Below, one piece after another: positions 38,196 to 51,020 of a stretch of 64,000 nt of DNA; position 1 is the first letter of the stretch; every line of letters starts with the position of its first letter. Both the position numbers and the translations under genes were made by a program. This stretch comes from Sclerurus mexicanus. Taxonomy: Eukaryota; Chordata; Aves; Passeriformes; Furnariidae. The notes under the pieces were generated by a model. That model was not told where the DNA came from. It saw only the letters and a program-made list of their open reading frames with translations, and searched no databases. The stretch lies in contig VWZF01003009.1 in assembly GCA_013396755.1 (NCBI GenBank), positions 124,001 through 188,000 of the forward strand. Direction: 5' to 3'.

Positions 38196-41100
38196 TGAGA
38201 AATCAAATTATTTCTCTCACTGATTCCTCCTGAGAGTTCAGCACAGACCTTAACACTCAATTTCCTTGCAGGAAATTGTAACTCGTAAGTCTTCTTTTCA
38301 CTCTGTGGACACACTAAAAGTGCAGCACATAATTCACACAGTGCCTTAAACATCACTAATGCTGAGAAACCTTAGTCACCACACTAATGCCATGCTAATA
38401 ACAATTCACCTCTTCTTTTTTCTGCTCAGTTATATCATGTTTTGCAATCATGTCACAACCATTCTATTCTAATTTATCATCAGAGAGTGAGGAGTTCAGC
38501 TCCAAGAAGCATTCAGTTGTAAAATTACTGAAAAAATAATCAAACAGAACCAAGGAGCTCTTACAGAGGAGTGACACATATCTGCCTCTCCTCACATGGT
38601 CCTTCTAACACCCTTTGCTCTGGCCTTGGCAAATGTAATTCTGCCCAATCATAGTCTGCACATGATCTTGACAATATATTTCCCAGTCCATTTCTTTCTC
38701 TTGACTGTGTATTTTTCAAGCACTTTTCTCCTCATCACATACAAGCCTCTTCACTGTCTTTTCATCTTCTTCAGTGTCTATCCTCTGCTTAGCCATTGAC
38801 TACCTTTCACCAGAGAGATGTCCTTTCTCCCTCCAGCTGGCCCGTTATCTCCCACTGCTCACACAGAATACTTGTCTATATTTCCAGACAAGGACCTTCA
38901 TTTCCATTCTAAAGGCAGAAGCCAGAAGCTGCTGAAAGCCTCTCTCCATCTCTACATGCAAACAAAGATAATTTTTCTTCCAGAAACTGCAGGGAACATG
39001 AGGCCATTTGGATGCTCTGAGTTGCTGAGACATTAATCAAGTCTCAATTAATTAATCAAGGAATGTTTGAACATGGCTAAGGCAATGAAAGCAGCAGCAC
39101 AAACCCAACCTTGTGCAGCATCTTCTTGGCATTGTGACTTCCATGAAAGCAATAATGATCAAAATAACCTTTTAAATATAAGCTCAGGAGTGCTTGAATC
39201 AGAGTGCCTTTAAATAGAAAGTGCCACTTCAAATAAAGCAGTGAATCAGAAACCTCAGCAGATAGTAAAACTATCTCAAACATTACAACAATTTATAGAG
39301 AGGAATCAATTAGTGGATGTGGGCTGGAAGGATAGGAATCTTTAGGGGAAGAGCTGACTTTCTTTAGCATTTACCCATAGAAAGGTAGTGAGCCATACAA
39401 AGGATAGAATTCTTCTCTCTTTAAAGCATACCAATCTACTGCAACTCTCAGGATCTGTTTACAGGAGTGGAAGAGAATCAGAGCTAGCTAAGACATCTAT
39501 TTTGGGATGCAACAAAACAGGGGTGACTGAAAAGTGCCAGAACCAGTGCACTTTTACTGCTCTAACTCCTTCTGATGAGCTAATGCAGCAGGAGACAGCC
39601 TCCATGTATGTGGGAGAGGAAGTAGTGAGTCAGCTTCATCCACTTCTTTTTTCCCACCAAAGTTGCCCAACAACTGATTTAGCTGGTGACTAAACTGCCA
39701 GATCTATTTTAGCTTTTTGGACACTTCCAAAAATTATAACTTTTACAAAACATGTGAAAAAAACATCACATCTGGAAGGCCCAAGTCTCCAGCTCTTTCC
39801 AAAAGCATGATGATCCAGTTGCCTTGAGCAAGGCTTGCTGTAGGTAGATTGGAAAGGGCTGCAGGGCTGGGAACTGCCTCTACAAAGATAAAAGCAGCTT
39901 GCATTTTCTCATTGTCCCTCTGTGGTCCCCTGCTATGAACACTCTAGTTTTTTAACATATCAGTCCTACAGAGGGCCACAAACAACCTGCAATTAAAAAC
40001 AAACCAACCACCTGTGATTTTAAAAAAGGTGACAAATGAAGGATTAAACCATTTAATCCCAAGGCAAAACCTAATCTTTTTTTTTCAGTTCGATTTCCAA
40101 AGTGATCTTGAATGTTTTATTTTTACTCCAGCTGTCTAAATTTTGTTTAGCATTGTATTGATTGGGCAGTATTTGATGAAAGGCACTTGTGGGCTGTGGG
40201 TTTTTCTTACATCTTTGTCATTGGTTCATCTTTCACTAGAAAGTCTGCAACATTGTCCTCATCTTTTATTCCCAGAAAGCCATAAAAAGCTGCATATTCA
40301 CCACTTCTCTTCCTCCACAGAAAAAGAAAGTGCTATCATTCTGATGTAGATGAACCATTTGCAATACATTTTTAACAGTAAAATAAGGCAAAAATACATT
40401 TACCTGTATAGGTAGGAGTACCTCTATATATTTGTTGAACTCTATATATTTGTCCTTTGCCTCAGGAGTCAATTTCCTGTTGTTTAAGTTCAATTTTGAA
40501 TTCACTTTGCCTGGATCTTCAATCAGCACTGTATATATTAATTTTCTATATGTTTGCAGTCATCCATTCTGCAAAATCCATTCTTAAGTTGCCCTTAAGA
40601 AAGATTATATATCCAAAATGCTGAAAGGTGAGTCTTTCTCAGTGGAAATGATTTTTCACCAGGAGCAATGCGTCATAGAGTCTGACTTCTAAATGTGTAC
40701 GTAGGTAATAAGTATCCCAGTTTTCCTTTGTTACTGAGTAGGCATTCCAGAGCCAGATCTAGAGTTTGGCAAACCAGAATACCCTGCCTCAAAAGGGTCA
40801 TTTCTGAGCCTTCCTGCGAGACCTGGAGTTTGGAAAACACAGATAAATAAGGAAAACCTCCAGCAGGTTGGGGCTGGAGCTTTCAGCAATGTCTATAGCA
40901 CAAAAGACGGTGCCAGGCTGAGCAGGTGGAGGGGGAACGCAGAGTCAGATGCCTTTTGTATCCCACTTGGGCCAGACTTGCTGCCATGGGAAGGGGACAG
41001 AGAAAGGTCAGAGCTGGAAGTGGGAGGAGGTGGGTCCTGGGGAGACCAGTGTGCTGCTCACAGTGGAGGAGAACAACACTTTTTCCCCTCAGTGGTAGTT

Positions 41101-42639
41101 GTCATAATAATACCCTTTCTTCAGGAGCTGTCACAAGCCTGGCTGCCCAAACCATTTGTATATGTGAAAGCGCATGGACCGTGACCATCCTCCCACACCG
41201 ATGTGTGCCACACTATCCCTTGCCAAGAAAATCCATAAACAGCATCCAGCTAATGCAGTGCTGTGCTGAGGAAAGCACCTTTAGCTCATCCAGCTGAAGA
41301 GATGACTGTGCAAGAAGTAAAAAAGGTTCAGAGGTGGGGGATGGAAAACTGTCCCTCTGTGAACTTTGCTGACATTGAACTGTGGCACTGAGTAGGTCAT
41401 GGCAGATTCCTGTATTTACCTACAGATGAAAGGTGAAAGATGACTGCTCTCTCTCAAGCTCTCAGGAGACTGCTTGTTTCAGACAGCAAAACAAATGATC
41501 ATTTACCTTTTTTGGAGTGGGAAAAGAAATTAAAATACACCAAGTTATGAAGTGAAGATGAAAACATTCATTGTGCTGAATGATTAAAGAGCCTGAAATC
41601 ATGTCAAGAATAAAGTGAGAATTCAAGCAGGAAAAATTTATACTCAGAATGCTAAACAGAAGCCATGATTTTAATTTCAGATATGCAGCCACCAGGCAAA
41701 GAGGGGTTAAAAAAAGAGCTTTTACACATTTGGCCAGTGAATGGTACAAGCTTCAGAGTGAGGTGGTTTTAGTTGTCATGAAACCAAGACAGTGAGACTA
41801 GAAAACACTTAAGACAGTGGGATAAGTCACTGTCCTTTGAACACAAATGAGTTAAGGTCAAATCTTATAGAGAATAAGAAAATATTAACTCACACTTTGT
41901 TGGACAAACTCACCATTTAATTTAATGTACGGGGCTCTAATTACCAGTCTTTGATCTGGAGAAGATCAGTGGAGGAGCTGACAGGCTTGTATGAGGTGTT
42001 TCCCATTTATTTAACTGTTACGTTCTGAGCAAGTTGCAATTTGTCAGTAATGGACTTCTCTGTCCTCACAGAATTCCTGTACAACACAGAAACACTCCCA
42101 CTCCTCTTTTCCAGCTGGGACCTGAGGATTAAGGTCTAGTCCCCTCATGGAGTGGGGCACTGCAGGGTTAAATGTTACCATAAGCCTGTCTGCAGGGGTG
42201 AAATTCAGAGTATTACCAGCTGAAATACTAATTCAAGAAGAAAGCCTAAGTGAGGTCCTTCTGATAGTGTGGGGGTTCTTACCTGTACCTCACTATGTGA
42301 GAGGAGCCTTGAGCCCAGGTCCTGTGTCCCAGGGTTGCCAAACCCAAAGCCAGGTGTTCCCAGCAGCTCTGTAACACAGGTCTCATGCTGGCTTGGTCAG
42401 GAGAGGTCAGAAAAGAGTTCTCTTTCCTCCTGGGCCCTCAGGTCACAAAACACTGCATATAACTAATTAAAGGCAATCATAGTGGCTGAGCATAAATTAG
42501 CAGTTTTCCCTTCATTCTGACTTTCCCTAGACTCTGTGTGCCTGATTTTCTGATCCTAGTGATGGTTTCAAGTAGTTCTTACAGGTTTCCCATAAATATA
42601 CATATATCTTTGTGTCCCTTGCAGCTTACACAATCTCAA
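38196..42639. other. Gene-free stretch
   Basis: No gene or named repeat is recognised. A short direct duplication of CTCTATATATTTGT occurs near 40421 and 40440. The plus-strand open frame at 40926-41297 (123 codons) lies in GC-richer sequence but shows no domain and no flanking splice sites. Confidence 0.5.
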
Positions 42640-42712
42640 TGGGCCATTGTTATTATCTAGTCTGACTGTAACCATCTGTTGTAACACAGGCCAGGAATTC
42701 CAGACAATGCCT
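42640..42712. repeat. Possible ancient amniote interspersed repeat relic
   Basis: The phrase ATTATCTAGTCTGACTGTAA followed by TTGTAACACAGGCCAGGAAT resembles an old repeat I recall from bird and reptile DNA, which reads CATCTAGTCTGACC, then TAACACAGGCCA. That repeat is probably the reverse complement of a LINE 3' end. Only about 70 bases are recognisable. The family name is not certain. Confidence 0.35.
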
Positions 42713-45700
42713 TCCGGATGCACACATGGTTTTAAACGCAGCATTACAGCTCATTTGCTAGCTTGAATATGTGATGTTCATCTTACCACTTTGCAGAGGA
42801 AAACACTACGATCAGCTTGTTTAAAAAAAGGGAGCTGCGAAAACAAAATCATGAAGAAAGGTTCCTGAGAAGATACTCCAAATATGACTCAGAAAGCAAA
42901 CACTGGGATGCTCAGTCATAGTTCTGGCATCTTGTGCTTTCCTATTTAAGATATCTCTCTTTACAGCTTTACCTGTGTTGTTTGTCTCTAGCTAAAAATA
43001 CATGCAGTCAGTTCCATCTTAAAATCCTGGTGCATGAACTACAAAGACAAGTACTTAAAAGTCATGCCCTGCTGTAAACTGATACACAAAAGTAACTCTG
43101 AGAGGTAGGACCCTAAAAACCATTTCAAATGATGGCAGCTGAGAAGGGAGAGAGAAAACAGAGACACTGAGTGGCCTGAGGAGTTTTAGGTGTTGTTTCC
43201 TCTTCATCTTTGGAAACCGGACGGTGGTAAATATATCCCCAGGTTCCTTCCTCTCTATTTACAACAAATAGACTCCACTATCCTCTATTTCCACTCCATC
43301 TTGTCTCCAGAGGTTGATTCCGGAGAGGACTGATAATGGTTTGCTCTGCACACAGCAAAACAAGTGCTCTGATTGTTAGCCCAGTTTCAGAAAAGCTAAT
43401 TAGGGATGGGGGATTCAATTTTTAATTGCGTGAAGTGTATTTATAATTAAAACCAATGCAGTTGAAGTGCTGATTTCAGAGCATTAGCACATACTGTGTT
43501 CAAGAAGTGCCAGAAGTAGAAGACACATCAAGACAAACCAATGTAGTATCTAGGAACCACAGAGGATATTAGAGGACATTTCCAGAAGAAACCTGAGAAT
43601 TTAGTAGCATAAATCCTATTGCAACTGAGGTACATGTTCCTAAACCTCTTAAGTCAGCTTGTAAATCTCCTATTTATATCTTCATGGTCAGAGTGAAGTT
43701 TGTTTTCTGTCTTTTTAAATCTTTTCTGCTCAGAGCAGCACCACAAATAAATATTTAGTGTGCCAGTATGTTGTTAAATTATTCATGCTTTAAATTCATA
43801 AATGGGAAAGACAATCTTCCTGGCTTTACACGCTCTCTTGGAAAAATGTGTTATTCATTTGTGATTTTAATTTCATATGCATCTTATTTGTCAGTCAGTG
43901 CAAAACAGGGTGGGAACATAGGAGAAAAACTGACAAAATATTTTAGAGGTATTTAATTTCACCCTACTTCTTTTCATTATTCACCAACAAAAAAAAAAAA
44001 AAAGAAAAAGGTGTAAATTAGACTTACACGAAAATACTTTGGTTGGTTTTAATGCTCTTAAAATTGAGACACGTGATTAAACTGGATCAAAACACCACTT
44101 TTTTTTTTTTTGCTAGGGTGACATCTAAGAGCACAGTGGTAAAGGTGCACTCCTCCTGGGCTGGATGCTGTCCACCCACTGAATGGTTGCGTTGTGCGTA
44201 TCACATGAGGTGGGAGTCAGGGAAATGGGAAATCAAGGGACAGTCACTTGTGAGGGATGTTAAATGAAATGCATGTGTCAAATACAGTGACCTGTTCATG
44301 GTGGGCTCTGGAGATCTGACAGGAGCTGTAGTCTGCATGCCATGGGGATTAAATAGGATCAATGAGCATGAAAGTGATGGTGCATCCCATGCCAGAAGGA
44401 CTCTGTGGTGTTATCTCTAAATTATTCCATTTTCAATGAAGTTCTGTTTACAAGTAGAGTGCTCTCGTTTATTCACTTTTAGACTCCTATAATCCAACCT
44501 GAACAAGAAAAGCAAATTGGGACTATCCTTTCAGAAGCATTAGTAAAATATTCAACCTGTTAATGCCATCAACAGCATGAGAAACCTCGACAGTCAAAAT
44601 GTTACTTCTGGTGAAAGGTGGCAATTAAAAGGAAGAGACAGGGCCAGTATGGATTAGAAGGGAACTGAAGTCCTAGACAAAATATGAAATAAGCATTGTG
44701 CTTCTTGTTTTAATAAGAAGAAAGATGCATAATTGCTTGTAAAGCCCAGACAATAAGAATAATGGAGCACATATAGAAGAGTACAGTCATATCCCAAGTA
44801 AAAGCCAAGTCCAAAGTTCTTAGGACACCCAGGGCACTGAAAAATCCTTCAGAATGCTGGAAAAAACAACGCATAAAATCCAACCCTGAGAGCAAGAATA
44901 TAAAAAGCTTGCTGCATTGGGAATAGTCCCACAAGAAAAATAACATGACTGCGGGGAAGAGAGAATTCAGCACGAAAATAATCACTGTGAGCCAGGGACT
45001 TTTCACATGTGATATTTCCAGTAATGGTACAGCAGGACAAGTATTTTCCCATAGGAATAAACAAATCCTTGTCTTCAATACTTCACTATAGAACTTCAGA
45101 CCCTTGTGCTCTAGAACAAAGATGGTTTAGAAGTGCTTAAGATTGTTGTGCAATTCTGTCAGACAAGCCTGACCTCTCACCCCAAAGTAATTTATTTTAT
45201 GTTTAGCTTTCTTAGTTTAGCAAATGGAAGAGTGATGATATCCTGCATAATGTGAGATGATGGATAGGGTATAAGTCAATGAGGGAGAACTCTTAGAAGT
45301 GCTGGCACAAGGACTTAGCTGTCCGTAAATTTGGGCTGAGAATCATATGGCGAATTCTGTTAGAAGAGTAAGGATTTTAAACGACTTGCTAGTCATGGAA
45401 GAAGGGAAATCTAGATTATCTCAAAACAGAGTTTGCCAGATTATGAACAGGATTTACAGTGTTCACAAAGGTGAAAGCTGTCTGGACTTGATGACCCAGA
45501 ATGAGCCGCTCCTCTATCCCTTATTCATGTCCAAAACTGCAAATTACCCTGACCACCCTTCAGGAGTAACAAGTCATCCATATAACTTCAAAAGCTACAT
45601 GATCAGTGAAAAGCTTCCCAGCCAAGGTCTCCTTTAGTTCTAGGTTTCAGGGTGCAAAATCTTAACCATGACTGTCATTCAGTGTTTGCTTGTATTCAAG

Positions 45701-48700
45701 TTGCTGTTTGTTCAGCACATGCCCATGAGGCTCAGTCACAGTGTTCCACCAGTTATGGTTTGTGGGACCCCAGAATTCCTCAACACAGCCAGTCAACACA
45801 TCCCTGCCTGCCTTTGCAAATCTTTCACCAGGGGCACAAATGGGTGAGGTGCACCTGTGGCTGTGAGACCTTCCTATGGTCTAAAAAGTTGGGAAACTCT
45901 TCTCCAAAACCCTGTTCAATAAATTAGAAAATGTCTATTTTGAGATGCTCAGGTGGAAGGACTGAATTCAGATTATTCTTACAATATTAGCTTCAGAACA
46001 AGCCCTTGTTCCCAGGATCAGGACCCAAAAACTGTGTTCACAGTTAGAGACAGTGTTTTGCAATATCTCTAACAGGTTGGGGGCATTTGCAGAGCCACTT
46101 CTGTCAGTGTCCTTCACATGATCATTTCAGTCGTGACTTAAAAACCATTCACGGGTAATACAAAAAAGGTTGTATAAAGAGATCCCAACTAGAGCACAAG
46201 AGCTCTAAAAACTCCTGATCCTGACAGAAGATTTTTAAAGATCCTGCCACTGAAAACTATAATCTTTAAGAGCTGAATAGAAGAGAGATATTACCTCACC
46301 AGGAAGATAATTGCTACAACAGGTGTTGCCCTGGAGCACTCCAGGTATTTTCTTTTCAATATTAACCGTCTTTTCCAAATGTGTGGAAAATTGTTGTAAT
46401 TTAGAATTAAGGAGGATGAGCTGAGCACAACTTTGATGAACATGGGCTAGAAACATCCATTCTAGCCAGCAGTCAGTGCTTTTCCTACATGTTCATCTGG
46501 ATGAAAGTTTGAAATGCAGGTCTCAGGCAACAAAGGAGATATGTGAAAACAAAATGAGGTTAATAGATTGCTACCCACAAATCAAGAATTGAGCCAGACT
46601 AGCAGGTCAGACAGAAGAAGCAGAAAAATGGGGGGGTTTTGTGTATGTATCTTTTGCTTCAAGTCCTGTATTGGTAATAGTGAAAAATAGAGGGATAAAA
46701 CAACAGTCTTACATCAACTTTATGATACTTCATATTCTGAAACAAGGATTGGCACACAGGGACAAAGGTACCAAAGGAAAACTAGCTTGTATTTTCCTCT
46801 GGTGCAAGGAAACAATGGCCATTGGGCTATGATATCTGATGACTCATGGAGATACAAATAATATCAACTTCAAAAACAAATACCCTAATGGTGCGAGCTC
46901 TTACCAGGGACTGCAGGGACTGACAGTGACAGCTCTGAATGCTTCTAGTGAGAACATAGTTAACCACTCACAAAACCAGAGCTGTTAAGTGTTGACCATC
47001 TTCCAACCTCTTGTTGCTTTTTACCATCCCTCCTTCTTTCTACATCTCTTCCTTGGGGAATTTGGAGGAACCCATTCCATGAAGCCAGCATTTAGAGCCA
47101 AGACAAAAGCAGACTGGCAACAGAGAATCTGCAGCTTTCAAAGAGAACAAAAACTTCTGCCTGACTCTAGAAGTGCAAAACAGAGCAGATAAAAATAATG
47201 GTGATGTTAAATATGGAAATAGAGGGGAATCTGCTGACTTAAAAGGGAATATTTAAGAATACTTTTGGCACAGTAAGTGGATGCAGAGTTCTAGAAAGAT
47301 GACTTGAGGGAAATTGGGAAGAATATGAAGTTTGATGGTTACCCCACTTTCTCAAAGCTGCAGTCCAAATTCCAGCAATCAGTAAAGCCCTGCACAAATA
47401 TGACCTGACCTGTGCATGGGCATGGTCCCAGCAGACCTGCCTGCCCCGAGCCTGCCTGTTTGGCTCAAGCACTGCAAAGAGTACCCTGAACCCAGCTCAG
47501 CATTGGTTGTGGCTGGGACAGCAGTGGCTGCATGTGGCTTTACCAACAGTAAAATATATTCTCTGTTGCCATTTGAAGGCCACTCTGTCTGCTTCTAGAG
47601 ATAAGTCAGGTTTTGGCTGCTAACATACCTCCAAGGCAACCTACTGTAGTCAGAGCATGCCTGGGGAACTCAGTTTCCAGCAGATATGGGTCTGCCTCAT
47701 GTTTTTAGTGGTCTAAGACACACAAGGGTGACTCGGGGCTGACAACCCCCAGGCACAGTGCCAGAAGCTCACATCTGCCATGATGATTCCCAGGTGGTCA
47801 ATTTGAGTCTGTATTTCGGAAAACTGTATAAAAATTATGTTTTCCTACTGTCCTGAGAACCTCCTGTGTTTCTAAAGCCTGAGCAATCCAAAGATCTTTG
47901 GTTCCTCAGATGTGCAGCTGTACAGAAACACCACTCATGTAATATTGGCCCAAACTCAGTGAAAAAACTGTGTGTTCCCAGTGGGAACCAGGTATAGTAT
48001 TAAAACCAGTAACAATGTCAGTGTTGCTGGCACCAGCCTCTTCTTTCAGAATTTCCACACATTCTGGACACCTTTGTTAGTTATACATAATGCTTTTAAG
48101 AGTTACAATGCATTGGACATCATTTGCTCGTTTAAATGGGTTAACTGAGTCAAGCAAGTATTCCATGATGGTCCTTTAATGCAGCGCATGAGGACAGAGT
48201 CCTGACAAAAACCTGCTAATTCCAACTCCCAGACTTCTACCACAGCTAATGGATCATTTCTGTGGTTTGCTAGAAAATGGTATACAGATCTGAGAGTGGA
48301 CAATTGAGTACATACATGGCCAGTGTATGTAAGCAGGAGGAAAACAGCATCAGAACCAAGGAGTTTAAATGTTTTCTAGTCATTCCCTTGCTTTCTGCTA
48401 ATCCACATTGTCCATCAAGGCTTTCCTTAATAACCGCTTGGAGACAGTACTGCTTTCATTCCTTAACAACAAGATCACAAAGCAATGTTCAGCACAAGTC
48501 ACCTACAGTTGTAAAATAGTGGCTTTGTGTTAACTTGCTCCTTTATTGAGCATTTGTACCAAAGCCAACTGTCAACCTAAAGTTAAAACTTCATAATTCA
48601 TCAATAAGCAGTCCGGTCACATCCCAAGTAAAGTATTTCCCTGTTAAATCCAAAAGCACTATGAAAAGTTGAGTGTAGAGGAGTGGAAAGTGATTTTCTT

Positions 48701-49698
48701 GTCTGCAGGAAGCCAAAAAATTTGTGTTCCTGAAGAAGACAACGATTCAAAAAGCTGCAAAGTCACCAGGAACAGCAGGCATATGTTCTTCAGATAAATA
48801 CAAGCGTTAGAACATTTTAGGGGAGGAGCAGAATTGCCCAAGGCTTCCTGGCTTTGCAATCTGTCAGGGGGAAGCTTTATCTATAATTTATTAAGAGAAG
48901 AATAGTTAGCGAGACTCATGAAAGCTCCACGCAGTTAGTGGGAACAGATGCACTGCAGTGAGAGGACCAAACTGCACACATGGCTGCTCGGGGAGGTACT
49001 TGATTAAAGGCCTGGCTTAAGGGAAATCAGAAGTTTAGAAGATTGTGGAGGGGGTTTATGCTGCTCTACATGAGCCCCTCTGGGAAGGAAAGACCCTTTC
49101 TCTGCTCTCCCTTATCACTAGCCCATGGTTTGGAGAATAGGGTGCAACCTTAGAGGAGGTTTCCACACCACAGCCTTACCTGAAAATGTGGAAAAATAGG
49201 TTGGAGTTGCCTTATGTTGCTTCATGATTGGTAATCAGGGGCTGAGAAAGCTTCACTCCCACATTTTGGTGCACATCACTGACAGTAAGCTCTTGGCTGC
49301 TCCTTACAGTGGCTCTACGAAGGGCTCATGCCCATGTTAGGGGATGAAGGAGCCCCAAGATGCTACAGCTGCCGATTTGGAGGGTCACTTGCACCCCTGT
49401 GTGACAGCCCCAAGCTTTATCTCTGTTCTAAGGACATCAACACTTACGTGAAGTCAGCAAAGAGTCACGTCGGCTCCTCTAAGCAGCAGTCATGGGGCCT
49501 GGCATTTTGCCTGTGCTCCAAGTTAAAAGAATGAGAAAAATGTCATTGTTTTAATCTTTGAAAAGGACAATTTGGCATTTTGGTGGAGAGTTGATTTCCT
49601 GCTTTACCGCAAACTTCCTATGTGCGCTTGGGTAGCTGTCCTATGCCATCTGGGACCTGCTCCAGAAAACAGATACTGTATGTGAGTACCTGCTGGCA
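42713..49698. other. Gene-free stretch
   Basis: No gene is recognised. Contents include an AT-rich block near 43380-43470 with TAATTA-type motifs and a poly-A/poly-T pair at 43989-44111. An open frame at 45078-44710 on the minus strand is hydrophobic but starts at TTG and has no recognisable family. Confidence 0.5.
43989..44111. repeat. Poly-A and poly-T runs in inverted arrangement
   Basis: A15 at 43989-44003 continues into GAAAAAGGTGT. About 75 bases later, ACACCAC leads into T13 at 44099-44111. The two sides form an imperfect inverted repeat of about 18 bases. It could fold into a stem or may be chance pairing of two homopolymers. Confidence 0.6.
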
Positions 49699-49743
49699 GA
49701 AAGGAAAAAGGGAAAGAGAACAGGAAAGGGAAAGGGAAAGGAT
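49699..49743. repeat. (GGGAAA)n purine-strand microsatellite
   Basis: Imperfect GGAAAG/GGGAAA units form a 45-base all-purine strand, ending in three clean AAAGGG units. Polypurine mirror-type tracts can adopt triplex structure. The opposite strand gives a serine/leucine-rich spurious frame. Confidence 0.9.
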
Positions 49744-50941
49744 TAGGCAAAAGCACCACCTTCCCCTGCCCCTGCACAGGTCAGCCCCGATGGTGACACA
49801 TAACAGCTGCCTCAGTGTGCGAAGCTGCTGGTAGTTCCCAAGTGGAAATGGTCCTGCTTCATGCCATATACAGGTGTTCAGCTTCTGCTGAACACAGGGA
49901 AGTGGCATCACAATAAAAAAAAAATATCAATCGGTTTAAATGGCTGCTATCTTTCCTGCAACCTGCTATCCAGGTAATCACTAGCAGCCAGCAGCACTGT
50001 CCCCTATGGGAAGTGCTTTGACATGGGATGGTCAACTGAGGTGTTAATGCTGTAGACAGGGAGACATGAGAATTTGGAGAAGTTGGAGCTGCCAAAGATA
50101 GCAGGTTAGATTAGTACTGTGGATTTCTAACTGCATCCCCATGGGAGAGAACAGGAAATTTCACAAAGCACTGAAATGGAGTCAACGCGGGGGAACAGGG
50201 AAGGGCAGAGGATGAGATTTCAGGAAAGAAATACAGAAATAGCAAGAAGACAGCAAGGACTGCAGGTGCTCAAGGGCAGCAGTGGCTAGTTTGGATCAGG
50301 TCAGATCTATCAGTTCAGGAAGACTCTGAAATTGGATCAGGTCATACAAAGCCTGCCTCTTCTTCAAAGCATGAAATGGAAATTCTGTATTTTCATTGCC
50401 ATGAAATTTGCATTTAGCTTTGTCTGCTTAGGAGGAGAGATGCTCGTGACCATGCTTCAAATGTCGTACCTCTTTGCAGATAAACACTGAATAACTCTGT
50501 GGGAACTGAAGCTTGCAGCTTCCTTCTTTTGTAGCAGAATCAAAGAAGTACCTGACCTGAGTAGGTGTTAAGACTCTCATCATGCATGTCCTTTTCAACA
50601 GGAATTTAAGATGTTATGTGTTTTCTGGGATATAGGCTGAAACTCAGCTTTAAGCAGAGAACCAAAAGACTGCAGAAATGTTATTTCATAGTGACCCAGA
50701 GGAGTTTACATCCCAGTGAGGAAAGGAAATACCACAGGCAGGAAACAGCTCTGTGTTTCCATCCTCATTTTCCTGAATGCAGAGAGCTGTGTCCCATAAT
50801 AAATTAGTATGTTATTAATTTAGGATAATGAAAATGTCTTTAAATAAGTGTGTTTTGAGGCAGTCTAACCAATCCAAATTTTCAAGCAAAGGTGGTTAAA
50901 AAAATATCCTGTGCCTGAAACACAGAAATATGCTCTAAACT

Positions 50942-51020
50942 AAAAAAAAAAAAAAAAACTTGAGAGAAAAAAGAAAATCAACCAAAAAAAAGGGAGTGAG
51001 AAAGTGAGAAAGCAATATTT
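50942..51020. repeat. Poly-A (A17) with A/G-rich continuation
   Basis: A17 at 50942-50958 is followed by A/G-rich sequence to about 51020. The A run could be the tail of an old retrocopy, but the sequence to its left shows no recognisable gene, so that is not supported. Confidence 0.8.

Noticed and set aside
37955..38356. 133-codon minus-strand open frame
   Set aside because: It runs through the CR1 fragment at 38083-38195 in antisense, so part of its translation is repeat sequence, and it begins at GTG.
40926..41297. 123-codon plus-strand frame in GC-richer sequence
   Set aside because: No domain, a competing overlapping frame, and no flanking splice signals.
44710..45078. 122-codon minus-strand frame with several hydrophobic stretches, membrane-protein-like
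   Set aside because: The initiating codon is TTG rather than ATG. Hydrophobicity follows from T-rich antisense composition, and no family is recognised.
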